Shown here: positions 34,441 through 42,242 of the stretch, one piece after another
Layout: each line of letters begins with the position of its first letter
Position numbering within the stretch: position 1 is the first letter of the stretch
NCBI RefSeq assembly: GCF_023703415.1
Contig: NZ_JAGMTU010000011.1
Coordinates: 1 to 64,000 of the forward strand
Direction of reading: 5' to 3'
Origin: Microbacterium sp. USTB-Y
Lineage (GTDB): Bacteria > Actinomycetota > Actinomycetes > Actinomycetales > Microbacteriaceae
Length of the DNA stretch: 64,000 nt
The notes under the pieces: model-generated
Databases searched by the model: none
What the model was told of the DNA's origin: nothing
Seen by the model: only the letters and a program-made list of their open reading frames with translations
Made by a program: the position numbers and the translations under genes

Positions 34441-34700
34441 TCGATCTGCCTGCCGCAAGCGGGCATCTGAGTTGAGTCGGACCAACTGTAGGAAAATGCC
34501 ATTTCGCGTGGAATCCTGGCCCTGAAACCGTTGCCAACTACCGTGGAATCGCGAGGGGTTCATGCCATCTCGAGCGGGAACCTACAATGCCGCTTTCCTC
34601 GAGGAGGATGCGACCGTGAGGATCCTCGCGGTCGGTACAGACGACTATGAGGTGTTCCCCTCGGCGCTGGCGCACGAGATCGCCCGAGGTCTCTGACGCG
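34441..34700. other. Stretch before the small-gene region, one tiny open frame
   Basis: Only a 44-codon rightward frame (ATG 34562, stop 34696) is seen. It reads LEEDATVRILAVGTDDYEV near its middle and has no clear ribosome site or family. It could be a gene remnant at the junction between the catabolic block and the small-gene array. Confidence 0.4.
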
Positions 34701-36104
34701 CTAGAGGAGCGCGGTGTCCACGCGGCAGCACTTCTGCTGCGCGTAGGGACGGTCACTCAACGGGATCCAGCCCTCTTCTCCTCGGCGGAGGAGGCGCGGG
34801 TGTCCGGGCTCGGTCTCAGCAGTCATGTGTGGGCCAGCGTTGGTCCAGCAGTTCTGTGCGCGCGTCTCGCACCACAGCGCGAGTCGCGCTTCGCGGGGGA
34901 GACATGCCCGGTGCGTCCACCAGGCGCGCTTCTCCCCGTAGGGGCCGAATTGGTGCCCTTCACTGTGGGCGATTGCGTCGTGGACAGCGCGGAACACGTC
35001 GTTGGCGAGCATCGGCGCGCGCTCTCCCGAGGGGAGGGTGACGGTCACGGTGCGTGCCATCGGGTGGTCCGGCGGTAGAGCGCCTTCGGTGTGCTGCGAG
35101 ACCTCGGTGCGGAAGTAGAACAGATGCTTGTTCTGTCGCAGATCGTCGAGCATCGCGGCGGAGTCGGCATAGGGCTGCTCGGCCTCTCCGTGCCAGGGCT
35201 CGAAGGTGTAGCCGGCTTCCGTGAGCATGTCCCACTGCGCGCCGATGTGCTGGCGCAGGCTTCGGTAAGACCGGGCGACCTGTGGGTGGGTGGGTTCGTG
35301 CGCTGCGGCCGCGTAGGCTCGCGCTGCAGCGATGTCGTCGAGCTCGGTCAGCCGGGGGATGGGTTTGCGTTGCGGGAACCCGTGCGCGTCGGCGTATCGC
35401 TCTCTGAGCGATTGGATCTCCTTGATGGGCTGGTGGCGCTGGTAGCTGTCGGTGCCTGGCACGAACGCGACGTGCGCTCGAGCGAAGGTGGGCGACGTGC
35501 CGAGACGTGCGGCGATCGCGTTCACGGCGGATGCCGGCAGCGGGTACTCGGCGGGTTCGGCGATCTCGAGCTTGCCGTCGTAGAGCCTGCCACCTGGTGC
35601 GCCGGCGGCGCGGAGGATGTCGAGAGTCTCCTGGACTTGCAGCTGCGAGCCGGTGTCGGCGGCGAAGCTGTAAACCCGGTCAGGTCCGTCCGGGTCGAAG
35701 TACCCGGCCATGATGCTGTCCTGCTCATACCGTCCTGCGAGCTCTCCCGCCCAGTCGGTGACCTGCTCGAAGCTGTCCGCACGGACGATGTAGGCGCCGG
35801 CTGGTTCAGATGCGCCTTCCCAGAGCCCGTCTGCGTGCTGCAGTTCCGAGATCTCGATGCCGTGGCGTTCCGCGGCGGCGCGGAGGGTGTCTTCGTACTC
35901 GATCCACTCGTCGGTGTCGTAGTAGCTGGGGCGGGAGCTCATTCGCATCAGCTCGCCAGAGACCGGCCGGAACGGGGTTGCCCCGATGAAGGCCTCGAGC
36001 TGCTTCTCGGCGTTCTGCTCACGCTTCTCCGCACGCCGACGCCGCTGCCCTGCGGCTGTCGACGACGGGCACCGTCGCCCTCCGTGGTCGATGTCGTCGC
36101 ACAT
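34701..36104 (-). CDS. Phage/plasmid-type protein with HDxxxH and ETRxQN motifs, unknown function
   Basis: 467 residues. A conserved C-terminal domain is recognisable from phage and plasmid genomes: NDVFRAVHDAIAHSEGHQFG, then GEKRAWWTHRACL and ALWCETRAQNCW. The histidines and acidic residues suggest a metal-dependent enzyme, but the activity is not known. The N-terminal region is Lys/Arg-rich and helical. ATG 36104 follows GGGAGAGG and lies 22 bases from a second-family promoter at 36126-36159. It is the leftmost gene of the array. Confidence 0.7.
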   Translation of the reverse strand: MCDDIDHGGRRCPSSTAAGQRRRRAEKREQNAEKQLEAFIGATPFRPVSGELMRMSSRPSYYDTDEWIEYEDTLRAAAERHGIEISELQHADGLWEGASEPAGAYIVRADSFEQVTDWAGELAGRYEQDSIMAGYFDPDGPDRVYSFAADTGSQLQVQETLDILRAAGAPGGRLYDGKLEIAEPAEYPLPASAVNAIAARLGTSPTFARAHVAFVPGTDSYQRHQPIKEIQSLRERYADAHGFPQRKPIPRLTELDDIAAARAYAAAAHEPTHPQVARSYRSLRQHIGAQWDMLTEAGYTFEPWHGEAEQPYADSAAMLDDLRQNKHLFYFRTEVSQHTEGALPPDHPMARTVTVTLPSGERAPMLANDVFRAVHDAIAHSEGHQFGPYGEKRAWWTHRACLPREARLALWCETRAQNCWTNAGPHMTAETEPGHPRLLRRGEEGWIPLSDRPYAQQKCCRVDTALL

Positions 36105-36125
36105 GGCCTCTCCCGTTCGTCTGCT

Positions 36126-36159
36126 GGGTATAGGCCGGTGTTGGGGGTGTTCGCGGACA
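36126..36159 (-). promoter_or_regulatory. Second-family promoter (TGTCCGCGAA-N13-GGCCTATACCC), site 1
   Basis: Read on the minus strand, TGTCCGCGAA, 13 bases, then GGCCTATACCC. TATACC is the -10 box and 17 bases separate it from CGCGAA at the -35 position. The predicted start gives a very short leader for the gene beginning at 36104. Confidence 0.7.
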
Positions 36160-36213
36160 GAAATCGGGCCCCGCCGGTGAGCGGGGCCCCGAGGAGTGCG
36201 GTCGAGGTCTGGG

Positions 36214-36342
36214 TCAGCCGTTGAGCTCCTCCCAGACCTGGTACGCGCGGTGGAACTCGGGGCTGTCATCGTTCCCCTCATTGATGAGCTGGTCGAGGTA
36301 CTCGTCGAGCTCGGCCTGCGAGAGCTGGCGTGGATCCTTCAT
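36214..36342 (-). CDS. Very small acidic protein (42 aa)
   Basis: MKDPRQLSQAELDEYLDQLI and a tail ending AYQVWEELNG. A simple two-helix acidic protein. ATG 36342 overlaps the stop of the upstream gene (ATGA), which fixes the start. Last gene of the operon that begins at 37619. Confidence 0.7.
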   Translation of the reverse strand: MKDPRQLSQAELDEYLDQLINEGNDDSPEFHRAYQVWEELNG

Positions 36343-36623
36343 GACACGGACCCATCCGCTACCGGCGGGCAGCTGCATCGGGCGCGTGGCTGCTGGCCTT
36401 TCCAATTGCCGGTGTAGAACAGCGCGCACGGCCACTCATGCTCGCCGCGGCGCCGCGGCCTCGGGACGGCGACCGTGAGCTCACTGCCCAGGTTCAGCGC
36501 GTCCATGATGTCGTCGGCGATGAAACCTGCCTCTTCGTCAGGCTCGTCGGTGTGCTGCTGGATTATTCGCACGATCGTCGCGCGCACATCCAGAGTGACG
36601 GACGACGGCGCAGCCCCGGTCAT
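36339..36623 (-). CDS. Hypothetical protein with C-terminal cysteines
   Basis: 94 residues, unrecognised. N-terminal helices contain VRATIIRI-like sequence (VRATIVRIIQQHTDEPDEEA); the C terminus carries three cysteines in ALFYTGNW and RARCSCPP. Start and stop both overlap neighbouring genes by four bases. Confidence 0.65.
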   Translation of the reverse strand: MTGAAPSSVTLDVRATIVRIIQQHTDEPDEEAGFIADDIMDALNLGSELTVAVPRPRRRGEHEWPCALFYTGNWKGQQPRARCSCPPVADGSVS

Positions 36624-37060
36624 CGGGTGTACTCGCTCGGTGAGGGGATCGGCAGGTCGGGGTCGCGCAGCTCGTACTGCCGGTCCTCCACGTAGGCGGC
36701 GTACTCGTCGGCGAACTCACGCGCCTCGGCCTCGTTGTGTCCGTCCTGGCGGGCGTGATCGAACGCCGCCCGCCACTGCTCCCCCACTGCGCGATCGCGC
36801 AGCGCCGCGCTGACACCATCCATCAGCTGACCGGCCCGCACGGACGCGAACCGCAGATCCCCTTCGGCGAGGGCGAACAGGATCTTCTCGATGCCTTCGA
36901 TGGCGGGTGCGGGGATGGTCAGGGTGATGTCGTCGCCGGCGTCGTGCTGGCCGGTGCGGAGGCGCCAGAGTGCGTCGGAGAGGGTGAGTGCGCGTTGGCG
37001 CTGGATGGGGGTAAGGAGGGAGCTGTCGGTGCCGGTCGTGGTGGGGGCGGGGTTAGGCAT
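36620..37060 (-). CDS. Hypothetical helical protein
   Basis: 146 residues, unrecognised. A Ser/Thr-rich start is followed by helices (RQRALTLSDALWRLRTGQ, EGIEKILFALAEGDLRFA) and an acidic C-terminal region (EAREFADEYAAYVEDRQYEL). It overlaps the upstream gene by eight bases and the downstream gene by four. Confidence 0.65.
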   Translation of the reverse strand: MPNPAPTTTGTDSSLLTPIQRQRALTLSDALWRLRTGQHDAGDDITLTIPAPAIEGIEKILFALAEGDLRFASVRAGQLMDGVSAALRDRAVGEQWRAAFDHARQDGHNEAEAREFADEYAAYVEDRQYELRDPDLPIPSPSEYTR

Positions 37061-37274
37061 GCTCGGCCTCCTCTGTGGGCGGATTCATGATGATGAACCC
37101 TGTGCCGGTGGGCGGCTGGTCCTGGCGCAGTCCGATGATCTCGGTGTCGTTCGCGTCGGTGTCGTTGAGGGTCTGCGTGAGCAGGTCGGCGTACTCGTCC
37201 GGGGTGAGTGCCTGGACGGCCGCGGCGTCGGTGACGTCGACGGGCTTGCCGTTGACGTGGAAGATGCGGGTCAT
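37053..37274 (-). CDS. Hypothetical small protein
   Basis: 73 residues beginning MTRIFHVNGKPVDVTDAAAV. Short strand-helix layout, with no recognised family. ATG 37274 is chosen over an upstream ATG at 37307 because AGGGAG is correctly spaced before it. Confidence 0.65.
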   Translation of the reverse strand: MTRIFHVNGKPVDVTDAAAVQALTPDEYADLLTQTLNDTDANDTEIIGLRQDQPPTGTGFIIMNPPTEEAEHA

Positions 37275-37319
37275 GGTGCTCCCTGGTAGTGCGTCGGTGG
37301 TGTCCATCTTCGTCGCGGG

Positions 37320-37619
37320 TCAGTGGAGGTCGAGTTCGACGCTGTCGGCTTCGAGGTCGGGGATGGTCTGGTCAGGGTGGCTGAACGTGGCGGCGGGGGC
37401 GTGGACGGTGACGCGGTCCCCGCGGTGCGTTGTCAGTCGGAGCAGCTCGGCGAGGGCGCCGTTGGCGTGGACGTTGTAGGGGCCGGCGTCGGTGTCGACG
37501 CGGAACCCTACTCGTGCTCGGCGGTCGGGGAGGCGGCGGACGAGGGTGAGCGGGGTGCGGATGGTTCCTGTGATGGTGACCGCGGTGCCCGTGGGGGCGG
37601 CGGTCTGGGTGATGGTCAT
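37320..37619 (-). CDS. Hypothetical beta-rich protein, first gene of an operator-controlled operon
   Basis: 99 residues, rich in Val, Thr and Asp, with alternating strands (AVTITGTIRTPLTLVRRLPD, DRVTVHAPAATFSH); an OB-like fold is possible. GGAG precedes the ATG at 37619, and a 17-bp operator lies 23 bases further upstream. Confidence 0.65.
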   Translation of the reverse strand: MTITQTAAPTGTAVTITGTIRTPLTLVRRLPDRRARVGFRVDTDAGPYNVHANGALAELLRLTTHRGDRVTVHAPAATFSHPDQTIPDLEADSVELDLH

Positions 37620-37641
37620 GGCGTTTCTCCTCAATCGAACA

Positions 37642-37658
37642 GTGAATGTGACATTCAC
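37642..37658 (-). promoter_or_regulatory. Array operator 1
   Basis: Perfect GTGAATGT-C-ACATTCAC (minus strand), flanked by A and T that lengthen the symmetry. Directly upstream is TATAGT, the best -10 box of the whole set. Controls the 37619 operon. Confidence 0.85.
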
Positions 37659-37725
37659 TGACTATACGCCTGCATGCCCGGTGGGGGAACCCCCGTGCAT
37701 GGTGTTGCTGCAGGCCCTTCTTGCT

Positions 37726-37759
37726 GGGTATAGGCCGATGTTGGGGGTGTTCGCGGACA
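37726..37759 (-). promoter_or_regulatory. Second-family promoter, site 2
   Basis: TGTCCGCGAA-N13-GGCCTATACCC on the minus strand. It lies 68 bases upstream of array operator 1, so the 37619 operon has two promoters in tandem. Between them is a 12-codon frame starting ATG 37700. Confidence 0.7.
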
Positions 37760-37783
37760 TCCGGGTTGTGGAGGTCGGTGCGG

Positions 37784-38224
37784 TCAGTCGTCGGGGCCGC
37801 TGTCGGGTTCGTCGCACGCGCCGCTGTTGATGGCGTCGACGCCGACTTTCGTGAGCACCCAGCCGGGTTCGACCCACGAGTAGCGTTCGATCAGTCCTCG
37901 CCTGCGGAGGGACTGGATGGTGCCGCCGGGGATCCCCAGGCCTGTCGTGTCGAGGTAGCTGGCGCCGCCGGAGAGTGATCGGCCATCGGCGATCATCCGC
38001 ATGGTGACTCGTTGGGACCAGTTCAGCGGCCGGGCGTTCTGGCGGCGCTTGAGCTCGGTGGTGGCGCATCGCGTGGCGTCGGCCTCGGTGGTGTGATGGT
38101 GGGCGCAGCGCCACACTCGTTCGCCGGACTGGTGGGTGTCTTTGTCGGCGACGTCGTCGATGACGCCGCGCAGCGCGCCTCCTGGGCGTCCGGGAGTCCA
38201 TGATGACCAGCTGGCGGTCAGCAT
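37784..38224 (-). CDS. Possible winged-helix DNA-binding protein
   Basis: 146 residues. The middle has a Cys/His pair (WRCAHHHTTEADATRCATTE) and the C-terminal half resembles a winged helix (GGTIQSLRRRGLIERYSWVE, WVLTKVGVDAI). The start overlaps the stop of 38218-38409. A candidate regulator, though nothing links it to the operators directly. Confidence 0.6.
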   Translation of the reverse strand: MLTASWSSWTPGRPGGALRGVIDDVADKDTHQSGERVWRCAHHHTTEADATRCATTELKRRQNARPLNWSQRVTMRMIADGRSLSGGASYLDTTGLGIPGGTIQSLRRRGLIERYSWVEPGWVLTKVGVDAINSGACDEPDSGPDD

Positions 38225-38409
38225 GCGATCGCCGCGGTCAGCTCGGGGGTGAGGATGCCGGCTTGCTGGTCTGCACGCACGGCTGCGCCGCAGTCTTTGC
38301 AGGTCACGTCGGCGATCGTGGTGGCTGCCGATGACGTCTTGCGTCCGCAGTAGCCGCGTTGCCCTGTGGCGGTGGCAAGGCAGGTTCGGGCGGTGCTTTC
38401 CTGTGTCAT
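38218..38409 (-). CDS. Small zinc-ribbon-like protein
   Basis: 63 residues with TCLATATGQRGYCGRKT and DVTCKDCGAAVRA, four cysteines in two pairs, the pattern of phage-type zinc ribbons that often accompany single-strand DNA or replication genes. Start and stop overlap neighbours. Confidence 0.7.
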   Translation of the reverse strand: MTQESTARTCLATATGQRGYCGRKTSSAATTIADVTCKDCGAAVRADQQAGILTPELTAAIAC

Positions 38410-38669
38410 TGGTGGGGCCTGTCCTCGCAGCTCGAGCAGAGGTCGGGGGTGCCGTCGTCGTTGACCCACCAGCAGCCGCCGAAGCATGCTCGCTCGTCGG
38501 TGCAGCCGCAGACGTGACAGGTGCGCACGAGCTCGAGGAGCACCTGGTCGATTCCGCCTTGGGCGCCGAGCTCCGCGCCGAGCGCGGTGACTCGTGAGAT
38601 CACGTCCTCGGGTGCGGTGCTGGGCACTTGGATCGTGATGGTGGTGGTAGGTGTGGTGCGGTCGTTCAT
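38406..38669 (-). CDS. Zinc-finger-like protein with CxxCGCTDxxAC motif
   Basis: 87 residues. The second half reads TCHVCGCTDERACFGGCWW then LCSSCED. This seven-cysteine pattern recurs in many phage and plasmid proteins of unknown role. The first half is a short beta-alpha segment. Confidence 0.75.
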   Translation of the reverse strand: MNDRTTPTTTITIQVPSTAPEDVISRVTALGAELGAQGGIDQVLLELVRTCHVCGCTDERACFGGCWWVNDDGTPDLCSSCEDRPHQ

Positions 38670-38691
38670 GGTGGCCTTCCTGATGTTGGTG

Positions 38692-39987
38692 TCAGGCGGA
38701 GCGGGCGAACTTCGTGGCTGCGGTAGTCGGCTGCAGGGCGAGCAGTCGTCGTGCTTTCTCTGCTTCGATCTCGCGGGGCAGCTCTCCTTTGCGGGTGCCT
38801 GAGCGGCCGTAGAGGAGGATCTTCACGCCGGTCTTGGACACCTGTGCCTGGTCGGCGATCTCGAGGACGGTCATGCCGGATGCCATGAGCTGGCGGACGT
38901 GCTGTCGGATCGGCTCGGCGGGCACGCGCGGGGCCTGCGGGGCGATGCCGGCCTCCCGGCGTCGGCGCCGTTCCTCAGCCAGTGACGCATCGGCGCACGA
39001 GATCTCCGCGGGGCAGTGGTCGCGGTCCTTGCAGCCGAGCTGGTAGCCGTAGGCGGTCCCGTGGTGCTCGAGCGGGATGCTCTGCGCCTTCCGGTTCGCC
39101 ATCCACTGCCGGTGATACTCGCGGCCGGCTTCGATGCACTCGGGGCGGTCGCAGCCGCGCGCTCGGCATGCGTTGGTGCCGTGCGGCTGCAGCTGCCTCG
39201 GCTGCGAGGTTCGGGCAGCACGCGCGGTCCGAAGTCGCGGTGTGCGTGGCCTGGCCGGTGGGGAAGGGCGATCGTGGTCTGCGAGGGCGTCGACGGCGGA
39301 CTGGTGCCGCAGGGTTGCCTCCTGCAGCGCTCTCTCGATCACCCCTCCGACGGAGAGGCCGGTGCCGGCGGCGATGGTGGCCGTCTTGAGGGTCTCGGCC
39401 GCGGCGCGCAGCTGGCCGCGCAGCTCTCGGTGGTCTTTGCGCCACTGCTCGAGCTCGTCGACGTGACGATCGAGGTCCGCTTCGTAGCCGTCGAGTGCCT
39501 CTGAGAACGCGCTGGCGAGCTCTGCGGGGAGCTTCTCGGCGTCGCTGCGTGCCTTGTCGAGCCACTGGTAGCCGGGATGGGTGCGCGGCCGCGGCGTCGA
39601 CGGGCGAGGCCGTGCGGTCGGCGCCGGCGCCGGCGCCTCCTTCGGCATGCGCGGGGGTTTGGGTGTGTTGGCGCGCGCCGGCTTCGGTTTGGGGGTCGGC
39701 TTGGGTCGACGGGGGCGTGTGGCTTCGACGGCGGCACGGCGCTCTTCTCGAGCGGCGATCTTGTCCCGTTGCCGCGACTCGGCACGCGCGGCCTCGTCGC
39801 GCTCGAGGATCTCGGCGAGCGGTGTGCCGGCGTCGATGAGCTTCGCGAAGGAGTAGTCGCCCACGTAGCGGGTGTGGACGGTGCGGCAGGGGATCAGCGC
39901 GGGGCACGCGGCAGTGCGGCATCCGTGGCGGTACCCGTCCGGGGTACCGTGCGGGAAGCGGTCGTCGAGGAGATCGAGGGTGGACAT
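38692..39987 (-). CDS. Large protein with repeated HGTxxGYxxGC cysteine modules and HTH
   Basis: 431 residues. An N-terminal module (HGTPDGYRHGCRTAACP), a Lys/Pro-rich linker (about 95-140), a long coiled-coil region (about 150-215), then two further cysteine modules (NACRARGCDRPECIEAGREY and HGTAYGYQLGCKDRDHCP), and a C-terminal helix-turn-helix (GMTVLEIADQAQVSKTGVKI). Related to the proteins at 15187-16322 on the other backbone block. The array's largest likely DNA-binding protein and thus a candidate regulator of it. Confidence 0.65.
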   Translation of the reverse strand: MSTLDLLDDRFPHGTPDGYRHGCRTAACPALIPCRTVHTRYVGDYSFAKLIDAGTPLAEILERDEAARAESRQRDKIAAREERRAAVEATRPRRPKPTPKPKPARANTPKPPRMPKEAPAPAPTARPRPSTPRPRTHPGYQWLDKARSDAEKLPAELASAFSEALDGYEADLDRHVDELEQWRKDHRELRGQLRAAAETLKTATIAAGTGLSVGGVIERALQEATLRHQSAVDALADHDRPSPPARPRTPRLRTARAARTSQPRQLQPHGTNACRARGCDRPECIEAGREYHRQWMANRKAQSIPLEHHGTAYGYQLGCKDRDHCPAEISCADASLAEERRRRREAGIAPQAPRVPAEPIRQHVRQLMASGMTVLEIADQAQVSKTGVKILLYGRSGTRKGELPREIEAEKARRLLALQPTTAATKFARSA

Positions 39988-39998
39988 GACGGTCGACC

Positions 39999-40460
39999 TC
40001 AGTAGCGGAGGAGCTTCGCGGTGACCAGGGTCAACAGTGCTGCCCGCTGCGGGGCGTTGAGCCGTGAGAAGTGCGCACCAACGGTGTCTAGCGCCGTGGT
40101 GAACTCCTCGGGCAGACCGTCGAGATCCCGCTTGATGCGCCGCTCATTCGCATCCCGCTGCGCCTCCGCTTGATCGGCCACGCGCCACTCGTCGGTGGCG
40201 GCTGTGTCGGCGTATCTGCCGGTGATCCGTGGCGTGTACTGTCCGCCCGTGTAGAGCACGGTCGGCTCGCCGGCGGGGCGGGTGATCGTGATGATCGCGC
40301 CCACCGGAGCCGACGTGTACGGCTTGTACGAGCCGAGCTCCTTGCTGGTGAGCTCACCGTCGTCGAGCGTCCGATACCAGTGCGCGAGCTTTCCATTACT
40401 CGCGGCCTTGCGGCCGACGTAGACGACTTCCTCGGTGACGGTCGCTGCCTCTTCGCTCAT
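39999..40460 (-). CDS. Hypothetical protein under array operator 2
   Basis: 153 residues. Beta-rich N-terminal half (VYVGRKAASNGKLAHWYRTL, VGAIITITRPAGEPTVLYTG), helical C-terminal half (AEAQRDANERRIKRDL, LLTLVTAKLL). Not recognised. First gene of a leftward operon running to 37784. Confidence 0.65.
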   Translation of the reverse strand: MSEEAATVTEEVVYVGRKAASNGKLAHWYRTLDDGELTSKELGSYKPYTSAPVGAIITITRPAGEPTVLYTGGQYTPRITGRYADTAATDEWRVADQAEAQRDANERRIKRDLDGLPEEFTTALDTVGAHFSRLNAPQRAALLTLVTAKLLRY

Positions 40461-40492
40461 TGGGGAGCACTCCTCGGATCAGTAAGAAAGTA

Positions 40493-40509
40493 GTGAATGT
40501 GACATTCAC
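40493..40509 (-). promoter_or_regulatory. Array operator 2 with canonical promoter
   Basis: Perfect GTGAATGT-C-ACATTCAC. Upstream on the minus strand are TTGCGA, 17 bases and TAGTAT, a standard sigma-70 promoter with the operator just after the -10 box. Serves the 40460-37784 operon. Confidence 0.88.
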
Positions 40510-40514
40510 TGATA

Positions 40515-40724
40515 CTAGAGAGGTTGCAGGGTCTTCGCAACCGTCGTCGTCGTCACGTCGACGGGCCGCTCTCGACGCTCGTTGACGGGAATCATCCGCA
40601 CGGGCTCGTCGCGGGGAGCTTCGATCTCGAAGCCGCACGCGCCGCAGCTGTGCAGCCCGATCCCGTCGACGTCGTCGGAGGGGATGTACATGGTGGTCGG
40701 CTCTTCGCACATAAGGCAGCGCAT
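40515..40724 (-). CDS. Small zinc-finger protein
   Basis: 69 residues starting MRCLMCEEPTTMYIPSDDVD; two CxxC pairs (CLMC and CGAC) form a probable zinc ribbon. The remainder is a flexible tail rich in Arg and Thr. ATG 40724 follows GGAGATCACC. Confidence 0.7.
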   Translation of the reverse strand: MRCLMCEEPTTMYIPSDDVDGIGLHSCGACGFEIEAPRDEPVRMIPVNERRERPVDVTTTTVAKTLQPL

Positions 40725-40744
40725 GGTGATCTCCGTTCGCGTGG

Positions 40745-41209
40745 TCAGGCGCTTGTTGCCGGGGTGATCGGTTGGACGGTGGCGGAGTAGCCGCGGTGGG
40801 AACCCCAGGCGGCGGCGATGCGGTCGGCGACGTCGCGGTCCTCTCCGAGGTACGGGCGGTATCGCTTGCCGCGGGGGTCTGTGATGACGACCTGGACGAC
40901 GCCGGATGGCTCGCGCACGGTGACTCTGGCTGCGGGGATCGGATACGCCTGGACGTGGCCGGCGATGATGAAGATCGGGTACAGGTCGCGTGCGAGCTCG
41001 GGGGTGCGGAACACGTCGTGAACCCATGCCGTGATGGCGAGCGCGCCGGCGGGGCTGAATCCGATGAGTCGTGCGGGGAGCTGCTCGAGCCCGGCGCGCA
41101 CGAAGTAGTGCTCGTCGACGAGGATCGGCGTCGGTGGGAGCAGAGACTTCTCGTCGTGGGCGGGGTAGATGGTCAGGCTGGTGCGGCTGTTCATGAGGCG
41201 CTCGTTCAT
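40745..41209 (-). CDS. Hypothetical protein
   Basis: 154 residues, unrecognised. Mixed alpha/beta with LIGFSPAGALAITAWVHDVF and VVQVVITDPRGKRYRPYLGE. The ATG at 41209 overlaps the upstream stop; an ATG at 41194 is an alternative. Confidence 0.65.
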   Translation of the reverse strand: MNERLMNSRTSLTIYPAHDEKSLLPPTPILVDEHYFVRAGLEQLPARLIGFSPAGALAITAWVHDVFRTPELARDLYPIFIIAGHVQAYPIPAARVTVREPSGVVQVVITDPRGKRYRPYLGEDRDVADRIAAAWGSHRGYSATVQPITPATSA

Positions 41210-41976
41210 GCGGTGCGGCGGATGCCGGCGGCGATGATGTGTGCCTTGGTGGGCCGGGAGTAGAAGCCGAAGCTGTCGTCGTCGTCGGAAGCGGAGACGG
41301 TGGCGGTGAACGCGACGACGTCGCCGCGGGCGGCGGTGGAGATCTCGGAGGGCTTGGTGCCCCATACGCGCCAGCCCTCGCCCTGGACGAGGATCTTGAC
41401 GGTGATTCCCCACTGAGTGTCGGTGGTCTTGGTCGCGAGGATCTCGCCCTGGATGAGGGTGCGCCCGGTGGGGACCGGGCGGCGCGCGGCCAGCTCGAGC
41501 TCGTACTGCTCGAGCAGCTCGTGGGCGGTGCGGACCTCGTCGTCGTCGAGGGTGCCGGTGTAGTCCTCGAGGGAGTCGAGGATGTAGCCGATCTTCTCGC
41601 GCAGCGGGTTTCCGTCTCGCATGCTCAGGTGTGCCTCGGTGAGCTGGTCGCGGAGGCCGGGGTGCTCGGCCTCGAAGGCGGCGCGGCGGGCGGTGATCGC
41701 CCGTGTTGTGTCGACGTGCTCGGCGTGTGCCTTCGCGTGGGCTCGTGCGGTGGCGCGGGCGCTGCTGACGAGGCGGCTGCGGGTGCCGGTGCCGCGGCAG
41801 TCGAAGCAGATCGGGCGCCCCTGGCCATCGGTGAAATGTGTCGGCGCGGTGTACAGGCCGGTGCCGATGCACTTGCCGCAGGTGTCGGTGATCCGCTCGG
41901 AGCCCTTGCGGCCGGGGAAGGGGTCGACGTAGAAGTCGTGCCAATCGGCCGGTGCGGTGGTGTCGATGCTGTCCAT
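41206..41976 (-). CDS. Protein with DnaJ-like CxxCxGTG zinc motifs
   Basis: 256 residues. Two CxxCxGTG-type repeats (DTCGKCIGTGLY, CFDCRGTGTRSR) make one zinc centre near residues 30-65. A long helical section (about 70-165) is followed by a beta-rich C-terminal domain (GEILATKTTDTQWGITVKIL). Similar zinc-plus-domain proteins occur in actinophages. ATG 41976 follows CCGGAGGATCCC; promoter at 41998-42031. Confidence 0.7.
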   Translation of the reverse strand: MDSIDTTAPADWHDFYVDPFPGRKGSERITDTCGKCIGTGLYTAPTHFTDGQGRPICFDCRGTGTRSRLVSSARATARAHAKAHAEHVDTTRAITARRAAFEAEHPGLRDQLTEAHLSMRDGNPLREKIGYILDSLEDYTGTLDDDEVRTAHELLEQYELELAARRPVPTGRTLIQGEILATKTTDTQWGITVKILVQGEGWRVWGTKPSEISTAARGDVVAFTATVSASDDDDSFGFYSRPTKAHIIAAGIRRTA

Positions 41977-41997
41977 GGGATCCTCCGGTTCGTCTGT

Positions 41998-42031
41998 GGG
42001 TATAGGCCGCGGATCGTTCTCTTCGCGGACA
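41998..42031 (-). promoter_or_regulatory. Second-family promoter, site 3
   Basis: TGTCCGCGAA-N13-GGCCTATACCC on the minus strand, 22 bases before the 41976 start codon. The spacer sequence (GCGGATCG... on the plus strand) differs from sites 1 and 2, showing that only the boxes are kept. Confidence 0.75.
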
Positions 42032-42046
42032 TGAAGGGGAAGGGGC

Positions 42047-42075
42047 GGGGGCGGCTGTGTCACGGAGCCGCCCCC
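42047..42075 (-). terminator. GC hairpin ending the operator-3 transcript
   Basis: Ten-base perfect arms GGGGGCGGCT and AGCCGCCCCC around nine loop bases. For leftward transcription from 42240 it would end an RNA of roughly 190 bases. Confidence 0.6.
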
Positions 42076-42235
42076 GCGGCGGCGACCTGGTTGGGAGGAC
42101 GGCGGGTCGCCGGGAGGGACATGGCGGCGAGCGCGGCGAGCGCTCGTCAGGCTGCGGTGTGGCGCCTGTCCCTGGGAGGGGAACGGCGTTGCGCGGTTCC
42201 CCTGGTTGTGGGTCTGTGGGTTCTCCCTCTACTCA
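42047..42235 (-). ncRNA. Putative small RNA or lost gene behind array operator 3
   Basis: A canonical promoter with operator (TTGACC, 17 bases, TACCCT) fires leftward into 190 bases that contain no ATG- or GTG-started frame with a ribosome site, then a strong hairpin at 42047-42075. The equivalent of the usual GGAGGACACC-ATG leader reads AGAGGGAGAACCCACAG, with no start codon. Either a small RNA or a cassette whose start was lost. Confidence 0.35.
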
Positions 42236-42242
42236 GTTAGTA

